Below, piece by piece: positions 32,070-41,148 of a stretch of 64,000 bases of DNA; within the stretch, counting starts at the first letter, position 1, and every line of letters starts with the position of its first letter. This stretch comes from JAZKFT01 sp963845495. Lineage in GTDB: Bacteria > Bacteroidota > Bacteroidia > Chitinophagales > Chitinophagaceae. A model generated the notes under the pieces. That model was not told the origin of the DNA and ran no database searches. It saw nothing but the letters and a program-made list of their open reading frames with translations. The stretch spans positions 25,220 to 89,219 of the forward strand of contig CAWJTH010000231.1 in NCBI GenBank assembly GCA_963845495.1, given 5' to 3'. The position numbers and the translations under genes are program-made.

Positions 32070-35000
32070 ATGTCTGATACATCTTCCAAACAAATTTTTC
32101 AAACCAACAACCCTACCCGGTGGCAAAGTTTTCAATGGGGTAGCCGCGTCCTAATTATTATTGCCATATTGTTGGTGGTGGTGCTTGTTATAACCCTTGT
32201 ACGCGGCGGCGAACCATCGCTACCAAAGCTAAACGAGGATTATAAAGCCGCTATTACTGCCGATAAAACCCTTGTGCCGGAAGCGAATATCGCAAAAGAA
32301 TACAAAGGTTTTCGTGCTTATATTACTGAAAAGAAGCCCCATTTTAAGGGAACTTTTGAGGCGGCAGATACCACTGGCGGCGATTGGATGGACATTCTCG
32401 GCCTTAGCGCTTCGGCCACCAAGTGGCATGAATTTCCCGCAGGTATCCGCTCGGCATTTTATGTGGCTTGGGATCCGCAATCGTATTTTTCGCTCAGCCG
32501 GAACATTAGCAACCTAAACTTGGTAATACCCGAATGGTTTTTTATTGATCCCAATGCAGATACTGTTTTTAAAAATGTTGACCAACGCGGTTTTGACCTG
32601 ATGCGTAGGAGTGGGGTGAAAATCATGCCTATGCTCAGCAATAATTACAAAGGCGACTTTAGGCCAGACGCCTTGACCCGGATTTTTAAAGACGATAAAA
32701 AAAGGGCCAAATTAATTGCCGATGTACTGAAAGAATGCCTGGCCAACAATTTTGTGGGCGTAAATGTAGATTTTGAAGAACTGCAGGACGACAGCGACGA
32801 GCCGCTCATTTTGTTTATGAAGGAGTTGAGTGCTGCATTTAAGCAACACGGGTTATTGGTAACGCAAGATGTGTCGCCGTACAATAACGACTATAATTAC
32901 AAGGAACTTTCAAAATATTGCGACTATATTTTTTTAATGGCTTATGATGAATATTCAGACACATCTGTACCGGGGCCGGTAAGTTCACAAAAATGGATTG
33001 AAGGTGCAGTTGATGAAGCTGCAAAAAAAATCAGTGCCGATAAAATCATTCTTTGCCTTGCAGCCTACGGCTATGATTGGATAGATGGTAAAAAAGGCGA
33101 TGTAGTTACTTATCAAGAAGCTTTGACCGTTGCAAAGGACAATGACGCTACGGTTAAATATAATAACGACACCTATAATCTTTCATACGATTATAGTGAC
33201 GAGGATAGCGCTCACCACCAAGTATATTTTACCGATGCCGCTACCAATTTTAATACGTTACGATTTGCCACCGAATACGGATTGGCGGGTTCTGCCATTT
33301 GGCGTTTAGGTAGCGAGGATAGCCGTGTTTGGGATTTTTACGACAAAGACATGCGCAAAGAAGCTATTTCCAAGCTTGATTTTAACGAATTTAACACCGT
33401 AGAAAGTAGTACCGATGTTGATTATATTGGCGAAGGCGAAGTGTTGGATATTATTGCTACGCCTAAACAAGGTTATATTACGCCAAGTTTTGACACGGCA
33501 GAAATGCTTATTTCTGAAGAAAGATACGACAGTTTGCCAAGCATGTTTGTGGTGAAAAGATATGGCAAAGCAAAACCCAAGCAATTGTTGCTCACATTCG
33601 ATGATGGACCGGATCCTATTTATACGCCGCAAATACTCGACACTTTATCAAAGTACCACGTGCCGGCTGCTTTTTTTATGGTTGGACTAAACATGGAAAA
33701 TAACCTGCCAATTGTAAAACGTGTTTATCGCGAAGGCCATGAAATTGGCAACCATACATTTACGCATCCCAACATTGCCGAAGTTAGTAAAGACAGGGCC
33801 AAGCTAGAAATGCGGTTAACCCGATTGTTGATTGAATGCATAACCGGCCACAGCACTATTTATTTTAGGGCGCCATACAATGCTGATAGTGAGCCAGAAA
33901 GTATGCAGGAAATGATACCGGTGCAAATTGCCCGGGAAAGAAATTATTTAGATATCGGGGAAAGTATCGATCCGGAAGATTGGCAACCTGGCATTAAAGC
34001 CGATACAATTTTTCAGCGGGTGGTAAATGCTGTGGAAGACCCCAACGGAAGGGATGGCCGTATAATTTTATTGCATGATGCGGGTGGCGAAGACCGTAAA
34101 CAAACCGTACTTGCCTTACCTAGGATTATAGATTATTTTCAAAAGAAAGGTTACACGTTTGTTACTGTGTCAAGCTTGCTAGGGAAAACAAAAGACGATG
34201 TGATGCCGCCAATGCCCAAAGGAAGTGGTTATTATTTATTACAAATCAATTTAGTTTTAGCAGAAATCGGTTACTGGGGCGGCCATTTTTTAGCGTCTTG
34301 TTTTATAGTATTTATGATACTTTCTTGTATCAGATTGATAATTATGGGCTTTTGGAGCGGCCGCGAACATGTAAAAGAAAGATCAACGGTTTACCCGGTT
34401 TTAACAAAGGAAACCGCACCAAGAGTGTCCATTATTGTGCCTGCTTATAACGAAGAAGTGAACGCAATATCATCCCTCAATAATTTGTTGCGCCAAGATT
34501 ACCCCAACTTCGATATCATTTTTATAGATGATGGTAGTAAGGATACCACTTTTGAAAAAGTACAAGCCGCATTTTTGGGTAACGATAAAGTAAAAGTAAT
34601 GACCAAGCCAAATGGTGGCAAGGCGTCGGCACTTAATTATGGCATTGCACAAACCGATGCTGAATTTGTAGTTTGTATTGATGCGGACACAAAACTGTTA
34701 GCAGATGCAGTTAGCCAACTGATGAAACATTACATGGTGGAGAAAAAAGATGGCGCACAGGTTGGTGCCGTAGCAGGTTATGTAAAAGTGGGCAACGAGG
34801 TAAACTTGCTTACCCGTTGGCAGGCCATCGAATACATTAGCAGTCAAAACTTTGACCGTTTGGCATTTGCACATATCAATGCCATAACGGTGGTGCCGGG
34901 CGCAATAGGTGCATTTAGGTCAAAAGCACTGGTTGATGCAGGCGGTTTTACCACTGATACTTTGGCGGAAGATTGCGATTTATCTGTTAGGATTTTGCGG

Positions 35001-35498
35001 GCTGGTTATACGATTGAGAATGAAAATGCTTCCGTTGCATTAACCGAAGCCCCAGAATCGCTTGCTCAATTTATGAAGCAAAGGGTGCGCTGGAGTTTTG
35101 GGGTAATGCAAACATTTTGGAAGAATAGGGATGCGTTGTTTTCAACCAAATATGGAGCATTGGGTATTGTTGCATTGCCAAATATTTTGTTGTTTCAATT
35201 TATTATACCATTCTTTTCGCCTTTGGCAGATATTTTTATGGTTATCGGTATTATATCGGGTAATGGCGAAAGAATTGGAAAATATTACCTCATTTTTATG
35301 GCAGTGGATGCTGGGATAGCTATCATGGCATTTTTCCTATCAAAAGAATCGATGCGCCGATTGGTTTGGTTGATACCCCAACGCCTTGGTTATCGTTGGA
35401 TTATGTATGTGGTTTTATATCGCAGCATTAAAAAAGCAGTAAAAGGCGAATTGCAACATTGGGGTGTATTAAAACGCACGGGGAATGTAACAGCGTAA
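32070..35498 (+). CDS. Three-domain GH18-like / polysaccharide deacetylase / glycosyltransferase 2 membrane protein
   Basis: The 1142-residue protein joins in order: an N-terminal membrane helix (about 25-46); a GH18-like domain (60-430) with VNVDFEE near 230-236, where the catalytic signature DxxDxDxE is altered; a NodB polysaccharide deacetylase domain (about 505-700) with LLTFDDGPDP near 506-515, GHEIGNHTFTHP and FRAPYN; a membrane helix near 735-765; a processive GT2 domain with VSIIVPAYNEE near 784, DADT near 870, AEDCD near 966 and QRVRW near 1003; and C-terminal helices (1030-1120). The layout suggests synthesis, deacetylation and processing of a poly-N-acetylglucosamine-like polymer in one chain, comparable to PgaB+PgaC. 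The exact polymer is inferred. It has its own promoter. Confidence 0.9.
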   Translation: MSDTSSKQIFQTNNPTRWQSFQWGSRVLIIIAILLVVVLVITLVRGGEPSLPKLNEDYKAAITADKTLVPEANIAKEYKGFRAYITEKKPHFKGTFEAADTTGGDWMDILGLSASATKWHEFPAGIRSAFYVAWDPQSYFSLSRNISNLNLVIPEWFFIDPNADTVFKNVDQRGFDLMRRSGVKIMPMLSNNYKGDFRPDALTRIFKDDKKRAKLIADVLKECLANNFVGVNVDFEELQDDSDEPLILFMKELSAAFKQHGLLVTQDVSPYNNDYNYKELSKYCDYIFLMAYDEYSDTSVPGPVSSQKWIEGAVDEAAKKISADKIILCLAAYGYDWIDGKKGDVVTYQEALTVAKDNDATVKYNNDTYNLSYDYSDEDSAHHQVYFTDAATNFNTLRFATEYGLAGSAIWRLGSEDSRVWDFYDKDMRKEAISKLDFNEFNTVESSTDVDYIGEGEVLDIIATPKQGYITPSFDTAEMLISEERYDSLPSMFVVKRYGKAKPKQLLLTFDDGPDPIYTPQILDTLSKYHVPAAFFMVGLNMENNLPIVKRVYREGHEIGNHTFTHPNIAEVSKDRAKLEMRLTRLLIECITGHSTIYFRAPYNADSEPESMQEMIPVQIARERNYLDIGESIDPEDWQPGIKADTIFQRVVNAVEDPNGRDGRIILLHDAGGEDRKQTVLALPRIIDYFQKKGYTFVTVSSLLGKTKDDVMPPMPKGSGYYLLQINLVLAEIGYWGGHFLASCFIVFMILSCIRLIIMGFWSGREHVKERSTVYPVLTKETAPRVSIIVPAYNEEVNAISSLNNLLRQDYPNFDIIFIDDGSKDTTFEKVQAAFLGNDKVKVMTKPNGGKASALNYGIAQTDAEFVVCIDADTKLLADAVSQLMKHYMVEKKDGAQVGAVAGYVKVGNEVNLLTRWQAIEYISSQNFDRLAFAHINAITVVPGAIGAFRSKALVDAGGFTTDTLAEDCDLSVRILRAGYTIENENASVALTEAPESLAQFMKQRVRWSFGVMQTFWKNRDALFSTKYGALGIVALPNILLFQFIIPFFSPLADIFMVIGIISGNGERIGKYYLIFMAVDAGIAIMAFFLSKESMRRLVWLIPQRLGYRWIMYVVLYRSIKKAVKGELQHWGVLKRTGNVTA

Positions 35499-35503
35499 AA
35501 CTA

Positions 35504-35567
35504 GTAAATAAGTAAATGGGTAAATAAGTAATTGCGCAATTACTTATTTACCCATTTACTTATTTAC
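35504..35567. repeat. Perfect 64-bp palindrome (gtaaataagtaaatggg family)
   Basis: Two 32-nt arms, 35,504-35,535 and 35,536-35,567, are exact complements with no spacer (centre attgcgcaat). It lies between the convergent trifunctional and GH19 genes. A second, imperfect member is at 27,615-27,686. Confidence 0.95.
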
Positions 35568-35590
35568 CTTTTTAAGACAACAAATATTAA

Positions 35591-36481
35591 TCACCTTCCA
35601 AAAGGTGTTTGGTTGCTGCAGCTAATATTTTCCCCCGGTGAAACATTGAAATATTGGCAGAAATATTTATAATAATCATACCGTTCTTTTGTATGTTGTT
35701 GATCGGTGCCTGTGCCGCATTCCACGCCGCCATTTATTACATTTAAAGTGGCGCCAAAACCCGGCATTCTGCCTTTTGTAATGTCATCGGCTGTAGGTTT
35801 CCATTTGCCGATCATAATATCGTGGCACGACGGTTTGGGCGGTTGCGGCGTCATCCAAAACCATAAAGCAGAGGCAAAACTTAGCACTGCATCTTGGCTC
35901 AACCGTTCGGGATGTTGCAATAAACTGTCTTTTGCGCCATACCAAGCTTCACTAAACTGGCCATAATTATAATTCCAGCTTAATTGTTTTGGCCCGCGGC
36001 CAAAATAAGCAGCACCCGCCATCGGCGGAAAATTGATTTTTGTTTTGTCGATATAACTGCTTGCCGGTTTTTGTTCTTCCAAATAATACAATCCCCATTT
36101 AAAATAACCACCAGGCGCTGTTGCCCATCCGCCGCTTGTTTCTTGCGCAATATGCGCTAAAAACGCAGCCAGTTCGCGGCGTTGTAAAGTGTCATTTCCC
36201 TCAGCCAAAAATTGGGGGAAGAGCTTTGTTGCTTTTATAAAATTGGCATACGAATAAAAATCAAATTTCTTTTGTGCCATATTGCTTGCCATGCCGATAC
36301 GGTTGGGGAAAAGTTTATTCCAACTGGCATTAGTCAATAATTTTTCAATTCGGCTTTTTGTGGTTGCAGTGTTGGCCAACCCATCTTTTAAAGGCCGGTT
36401 TGCAGGCTGCGACATACTTTGGCAAGAAAAAATAAATGATAGGAAAGCAATAGTTGGTAAAACGATTGTTGGCTTGGGCAT
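35591..36481 (-). CDS. Chitinase-like glycoside hydrolase family 19 lipoprotein
   Basis: From MPKPTIVLPTIAF the 296-residue protein has a lipoprotein signal with FIFSC (Cys20). The GH19 fold follows: HIAQETSGGWAT near 110-121 with catalytic Glu114, YFGRGPKQLSWNYNYG at 159-174, and a C-terminal part with NVINGGVECG. GH19 enzymes cut chitin or related glycans with inversion. The longer start at 36,499 adds only MLLMSC and is less like a signal peptide. A lipid-anchored form would act at the outer membrane or periplasm. It lies next to the polymer-synthesis protein but converges with it. Confidence 0.9.
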   Translation of the reverse strand: MPKPTIVLPTIAFLSFIFSCQSMSQPANRPLKDGLANTATTKSRIEKLLTNASWNKLFPNRIGMASNMAQKKFDFYSYANFIKATKLFPQFLAEGNDTLQRRELAAFLAHIAQETSGGWATAPGGYFKWGLYYLEEQKPASSYIDKTKINFPPMAGAAYFGRGPKQLSWNYNYGQFSEAWYGAKDSLLQHPERLSQDAVLSFASALWFWMTPQPPKPSCHDIMIGKWKPTADDITKGRMPGFGATLNVINGGVECGTGTDQQHTKERYDYYKYFCQYFNVSPGENISCSNQTPFGR

Positions 36482-36568
36482 ACACGACATTAATAGCAAT
36501 GAAGATACCTATTGGTAAGTATCGCCACTTTATTTTAACCCAATTTTTCGAAGATTGAAAAAGCCCAA

Positions 36569-37159
36569 CTATTTACCAAACATATAAAAAAGAGCTATTT
36601 GGATGTTTTTATTTTTAAAAGTAGGCTCACCGCTAGATTGGTTTTTATCGATGCCCGTAACGCCTCCGCAATATCTTACATCAACCCCAATTTTATACAT
36701 CGACAGATACCCCACGCCCAAAACGCCAGAAAAATCGGTGGATTTAAACCCACTTTTTATGTCGTTTCCATCCACTTTAGCACTTGCTAAAAAACCAATT
36801 TGCGGACCTGCTTCGGCAAATAAACCCAATGGCAATTTGTATTTAACCAATATCGGAATGTTTATATAATTTAAACTAAAACTTCCGGTTGTAGCACTGC
36901 CATAAACGCGGGCACCCGTGTAAGTTTCATTTGTTCCTTGCCCAGAATAAATAATTTCTGGCTGCAAAACCAAGCTATGGCAAAGCGGCATGTTAGCGAA
37001 AAAGCCCGCATTTAAACCTGAGCGATTGGTAAAAGAATAGTCTAAGGAACCGGGAGCAATCTTGGAAAGATTTAAACCAGCTTTTACTCCCCATTGGATT
37101 TGTGCATTTGATGCAGTTATAATTGATGTTGTCAAAAACAGGAAAACTAGGCGTTTCAT
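36569..37159 (-). CDS. Outer-membrane beta-barrel porin family protein
   Basis: The 196-residue protein has a signal peptide (MKRLVFLFLTTSIITASNAQ), then amphipathic strands of the PorT/OMP_b-brl_2 type: WGVKAGLNLSKI, GLNAGFFANMPL, LVLQPEIIYSGQG and a final strand ending in ALFYMFGK, with a phenylalanine near the C-terminus as in barrels. It is an outer-membrane barrel of unknown function. It has two shadow frames on the other strand. Confidence 0.88.
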   Translation of the reverse strand: MKRLVFLFLTTSIITASNAQIQWGVKAGLNLSKIAPGSLDYSFTNRSGLNAGFFANMPLCHSLVLQPEIIYSGQGTNETYTGARVYGSATTGSFSLNYINIPILVKYKLPLGLFAEAGPQIGFLASAKVDGNDIKSGFKSTDFSGVLGVGYLSMYKIGVDVRYCGGVTGIDKNQSSGEPTFKNKNIQIALFYMFGK

Positions 37160-37240
37160 AGATTAGATTTAATTTTTGTAACCACTAAACTAAATCCTGT
37201 TCTACATGATGGCAATAATACAATTTATGTATTTTAATTT

Positions 37241-38437
37241 TTACACAAATAAATCCGCAGCAATGCCATCAGCAAACAATTTTCCTTCGTTGGTAAGCTG
37301 AATAAAATTGTTTGAAATGATTAGTTTACCCGTATTTTCCCACTTGTCAACCTTTTTTAATATGGTTTGAAAAGTAGTGCTAGTAATGCTTTTAGCTTTT
37401 AATTCATCCAAATTAATTCCTTCCATCGTGCGAAGCGAAATCATAATATATTCATTCAATTGTTGATCAGGCGTTAGCAGCTCGTAGTTGGCAGATGGCA
37501 GTTGGCGGATAGCAGTTGGCGGTTCGCCAAACAATTGATCTGCCATCCGCCATCTATTATCTGCCATCTGCTTTAAATACAATGCATTATTCGCCACGTT
37601 CCACCACCGTGTTTTGTTTCCATCGAAAGAATGCGCCGAAGGACCAAAGCCAAAATAAGGTTTGCCCTGCCAATAACTGCTGTTGTGCCTGCTTCTAAAA
37701 CCTGATTTAGCAAAGTTTGAAATTTCATAATGCTCAAAACCCGCCACGTTTAGCCAATCCATCAACAATAAAAACTGGGCAGATTGCAATTCGGGATCAA
37801 CCGGTTTTGATTTGCCGGAATGGATAAAATTTTCCAAAGCTGTTTTAGGTTCAACGGTCAAAGCATAACAACTAATATGTGGGATTTGCAGCGCTAAAGC
37901 TTGCTCCACATTTTGCTGCCAAACTTCGTTTGGAAAATCAGGCAAACCATAAATCAGGTCGATGGAAATATTGTTGAAACCTATATCCTGTGCGGTTTTT
38001 AGGCTTTCCAAAGATTGTTGTGCAGAATGCGCCCGGTTCATCCAACGCAAATCTTGGTCGCGGAAAGACTGCACGCCGATGCTTAAACGATTGATGCCAG
38101 CTTGTTTCCAATCAATTAGTTGCGGTGCCGAAATATCATCGGGGTTAGCTTCCAGCGTAATTTCAGCATCTGCCGCAACTGGATAATTTTTATAAATCGT
38201 ATCCAACAAAAACTTTAATTCGTCGGTTGAAAGCAATGAAGGCGTGCCGCCACCAACGTAAATTGTGTTGATGAGTTCGCTTTTTACCTGTACTGTTTCA
38301 GGGAATGTTTTGGCGGTTATTTCGTTGGCAATCGTTTCCACCATTGCCGATTTGTTTTTCAAATTGGTAGAAAAATGAAAATTGCAATAGTGGCAAGCCT
38401 TGCGGCAAAAAGGGATGTGAAGATAAATTCCTGCCAT
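37241..38437 (-). CDS. hemW: Radical SAM haem chaperone-like protein HemW
   Basis: The 398-residue protein resembles coproporphyrinogen III oxidase HemN but has the HemW pattern. Seen: the radical SAM CRKACHYCNF (Cys11, Cys15, Cys18) directly after MAGIYLHIPF, GGGTPSLL near 68-75, and LSIGVQSFRDQDL near 135-147. HemW likely moves haem to targets instead of oxidising coproporphyrinogen. Residues about 290-318 (from MADNRWRMAD to QLPSANYEL) are not expected and are coded by an inverted word repeat placed in frame. Confidence 0.92.
   Translation of the reverse strand: MAGIYLHIPFCRKACHYCNFHFSTNLKNKSAMVETIANEITAKTFPETVQVKSELINTIYVGGGTPSLLSTDELKFLLDTIYKNYPVAADAEITLEANPDDISAPQLIDWKQAGINRLSIGVQSFRDQDLRWMNRAHSAQQSLESLKTAQDIGFNNISIDLIYGLPDFPNEVWQQNVEQALALQIPHISCYALTVEPKTALENFIHSGKSKPVDPELQSAQFLLLMDWLNVAGFEHYEISNFAKSGFRSRHNSSYWQGKPYFGFGPSAHSFDGNKTRWWNVANNALYLKQMADNRWRMADQLFGEPPTAIRQLPSANYELLTPDQQLNEYIMISLRTMEGINLDELKAKSITSTTFQTILKKVDKWENTGKLIISNNFIQLTNEGKLFADGIAADLFV
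37484..37571. repeat. In-frame inverted word repeat inside hemW
   Basis: The left arm (37,484-37,523) has gtagttggcagatggcagtt and more, the right arm (37,538-37,571) gatctgccatccgccatcta and more. The words are those of 31,877-31,949 and of the hldD insert. The length does not break the hemW frame. Confidence 0.85.
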
Positions 38438-38477
38438 TGTTTATAATTTGACTATTGGTAAATTTTTCTACAACAAT

Positions 38478-39236
38478 TTAAATTTCAATGATTGCGTTTC
38501 TTTTAAACAAAGCATTTTCTCCATGTGCAACGTAGCCCAACTGATTGGTAATCATAGTTGTATTCCCAATTTTAAAGCTTGGAATATTTGCATGATGATG
38601 TCCATATATCCAATAATCGATATTTGAATCAAAAATGTAATCGTACAATTCAACCGCAAAAGCATCGTTTATTGGACTGCCTTTATATTGTGGCGGATAA
38701 TTAACCAAAGTTGGAACATGATGCGTAAGCACAATATTCTTCCCATGTTTATTATTAGCTACGGCATTTTTAATAAATGAAAGATCGGTTAAATGTAGTT
38801 GGTTAAAATCGTTTGCCATAAATCGTTTCCCGTTGTTTCGTATCACCATAAAATCAGAAACATTTCTTTGTATCGGCCATTCGTTTAGTTGATGGATAAA
38901 ACTCCATAAAGTGCTGCAGATAATATTTACGCCTTCGTGTTTTATTACCTGATTATTTACCAAGAAAACATTACTGCGTATGTTTTCATAATGGGGTTGT
39001 TCAAACTTGCTAATATCGCCATGATAAAATTCGTGATTGCCAGGTATCCAATAAACCTTTTTCCAATTGTTAGAAAGATAATCAAAAAAATATTTGTGTT
39101 CGTGCATTTTGGCTAGTAGGCAAATATCACCGCCTAACAATAATATTTCTCCGACAGGTTCAATGGGATTGTGTTGCAGATAATCATTATTCATTAAAAA
39201 TTCTAAATGAAGGTCGGAGCAATATTGGATTTTCAT
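38478..39236 (-). CDS. Calcineurin-like metallophosphoesterase
   Basis: The 252-residue protein (start MKIQYCSDLHLEF; the longer frame from 39,281 adds an unlikely Cys-rich leader) carries the metal motifs of the family: DLHLEF (residues 8-13), LLGGDICLL, PGNHEFY and, near the C-terminus, YWIYGHHH. These residues bind two metals. It probably hydrolyses a phosphodiester or phosphomonoester; the substrate is unknown. It diverges from the Omp85-type gene. Confidence 0.9.
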   Translation of the reverse strand: MKIQYCSDLHLEFLMNNDYLQHNPIEPVGEILLLGGDICLLAKMHEHKYFFDYLSNNWKKVYWIPGNHEFYHGDISKFEQPHYENIRSNVFLVNNQVIKHEGVNIICSTLWSFIHQLNEWPIQRNVSDFMVIRNNGKRFMANDFNQLHLTDLSFIKNAVANNKHGKNIVLTHHVPTLVNYPPQYKGSPINDAFAVELYDYIFDSNIDYWIYGHHHANIPSFKIGNTTMITNQLGYVAHGENALFKRNAIIEI

Positions 39237-39352
39237 TTTTATGCAAAATTTTGAAGCCGAACTAAGCTTACAATAAAACAACTTATTTTTCGATATATGC
39301 TTGACATCTTAACAATGCCAACAAATTGGTTATTTTGCAAAGCTATCTGTAC

Positions 39353-41131
39353 ATGATTTTTTTTCGGCATAAAATATTCCAACTAACTGTTTTGGCAACC
39401 CTTTGCTGCATGTTTTGCCATGCGCAATACCGGATTGCTTATCAATTTAAAGACAGCGTAGCGCAGCAAAAAAAGATTGTTTTAAAAAGCGAATTCCCCA
39501 ATCAGCAGGCAGCTTCTATTTACATCAGCACTTTGCCAAAACAATTGCAGGCACTGGGTTTCATGGCCGCTTCGGTCGATTCGTTGGCTTATATAAAAGA
39601 TTCAGTAAAAGTGCTGTTGTTTCTAGGTAATGTGTTTTCTTTTACCTCCATCAAACCAAATTATAAGGCCCAAAAGTATTTAGAGCAAGCTGGCGTGCAT
39701 TGGCAGCAAAAACCTTCGCCGGCAGAATTGCAGCAAGCTTGCGAAAAAATGCTGGCATATTTTGAAAATACCGGCCACCCGTTTGCATTTATTTTGCTGG
39801 ACAGCATCAACTGGAAAAACAACGATTTGCATGCGGTGATGAAGATTGAAGAATCGGCTCCATACCGCATCGATAGCATCCACACCATTGGCAGCGTAAA
39901 TTTGAACCAGCATTTTTTGCAGCATTATTTAGGTATCGGCAATAAATCGCTGTACAGTAAATCGGCACTCGACCAAATTTCCCGTCGCTTAAGAGAGCTT
40001 CCTTTTTTACAAGAAACGCAGCCTTGGCGCATGGACATGCTTAGCACTGGCGGCACTGTCGATTTATTTTTGGCACCCAAACGCAGTAGCCAAATAAATG
40101 TACTGGTGGGATTTGCCCCAAATACCAATGCATTGGGCGTAAGCAAATTATTGTTTACCGGCCAAGCAACTATCAATTTAAAAAATGCGTTGGGTGCCGG
40201 CGAAACAATTGGCGTTGACTGGCAACAATTACAAAGCCAGTCGCCAAGGCTTAATTTGGTGTTTCAATATCCGTACATTTTTAATTCGCAATATGGGCTG
40301 GATGCCGGTTTTGAACTGTACAAAAAAGATTCGCAGTGGGTAAACATCAATTCCCGCATTGGGTTGGTGTACGAATTGAACGCCCAACAAAGCGGGAAAA
40401 TAATGCTGCTAACATCGCAAACAAATGTTGGTTTTACCGATACCAACAAAATACGTAGCACTAAAATGTTGGATAGCGTGATTGATGTAAGCAGTGTAAG
40501 CTTGGGCGTCAATTATCAATTTAACAATACCAATTACCGCTTAAACCCGCGCCGTGGCTGGGATATTCAACTGGAAGGGAGCGTAGGCACGAGAAAAATC
40601 AAAAAAAATAACGACATCCTTACGCTGAAAGATCCATCTGATCCGTCCTTCAATTTCGCCTCTTTGTACGATTCTATCAAACTATCGTCGTATCAGTTTA
40701 GGTTTAAATCTAGTATCAATTATTATTTTCCGCTTGGTAGGCTCACTATTTTAAAAACAGCCTTGCAAAGTGGTTGGTACCAAAGCCCCAATATTTTCTT
40801 AAACGAAATGTTCCAGATCGGCGGCTCAAAAATTTTACGGGGATTTAACGAGGAAAGCATTTACGCCAATTTATACAACATTTTTACGGCAGAACTACGC
40901 TACTTAATTGGTAGCAATTCTTATTTTTTTACGTTTGGTGATGGTGGTTTTGCACATTACCAACAGCAAACCACCAGTTTTTCGCACAATTATTTGGGTG
41001 TTGGCATTGGGCTTGCATTTGAAACTGGCACCAGTGTTTTTAATATTAGTTTAGCGGTTGGCCAAAGCGATGCGGTTCCGTTTAATTTACAACAGGCAAA
41101 AATACATTTAGGCTTTTTAAATTATTTTTAG
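39353..41131 (+). CDS. Omp85/BamA-TamA superfamily outer-membrane protein
   Basis: The protein has a signal peptide (FQLTVLATLCCMFCHAQ), then a POTRA-like region (about 30-200) and a C-terminal beta-barrel. LRGFNEESIYANL near residues 494-506 matches the L6 loop (V/L)RG(F/Y) signature of the superfamily. The barrel ends in the aromatic LNYF. Such proteins insert or translocate outer-membrane proteins. The start at 39,326 would add nine more residues; the shorter one at 39,353 gives a better signal peptide. It is not the main BamA, which is longer with five POTRA domains. Confidence 0.85.
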   Translation: MIFFRHKIFQLTVLATLCCMFCHAQYRIAYQFKDSVAQQKKIVLKSEFPNQQAASIYISTLPKQLQALGFMAASVDSLAYIKDSVKVLLFLGNVFSFTSIKPNYKAQKYLEQAGVHWQQKPSPAELQQACEKMLAYFENTGHPFAFILLDSINWKNNDLHAVMKIEESAPYRIDSIHTIGSVNLNQHFLQHYLGIGNKSLYSKSALDQISRRLRELPFLQETQPWRMDMLSTGGTVDLFLAPKRSSQINVLVGFAPNTNALGVSKLLFTGQATINLKNALGAGETIGVDWQQLQSQSPRLNLVFQYPYIFNSQYGLDAGFELYKKDSQWVNINSRIGLVYELNAQQSGKIMLLTSQTNVGFTDTNKIRSTKMLDSVIDVSSVSLGVNYQFNNTNYRLNPRRGWDIQLEGSVGTRKIKKNNDILTLKDPSDPSFNFASLYDSIKLSSYQFRFKSSINYYFPLGRLTILKTALQSGWYQSPNIFLNEMFQIGGSKILRGFNEESIYANLYNIFTAELRYLIGSNSYFFTFGDGGFAHYQQQTTSFSHNYLGVGIGLAFETGTSVFNISLAVGQSDAVPFNLQQAKIHLGFLNYF

Positions 41132-41148
41132 ACCGAAGCATAGCTTAA

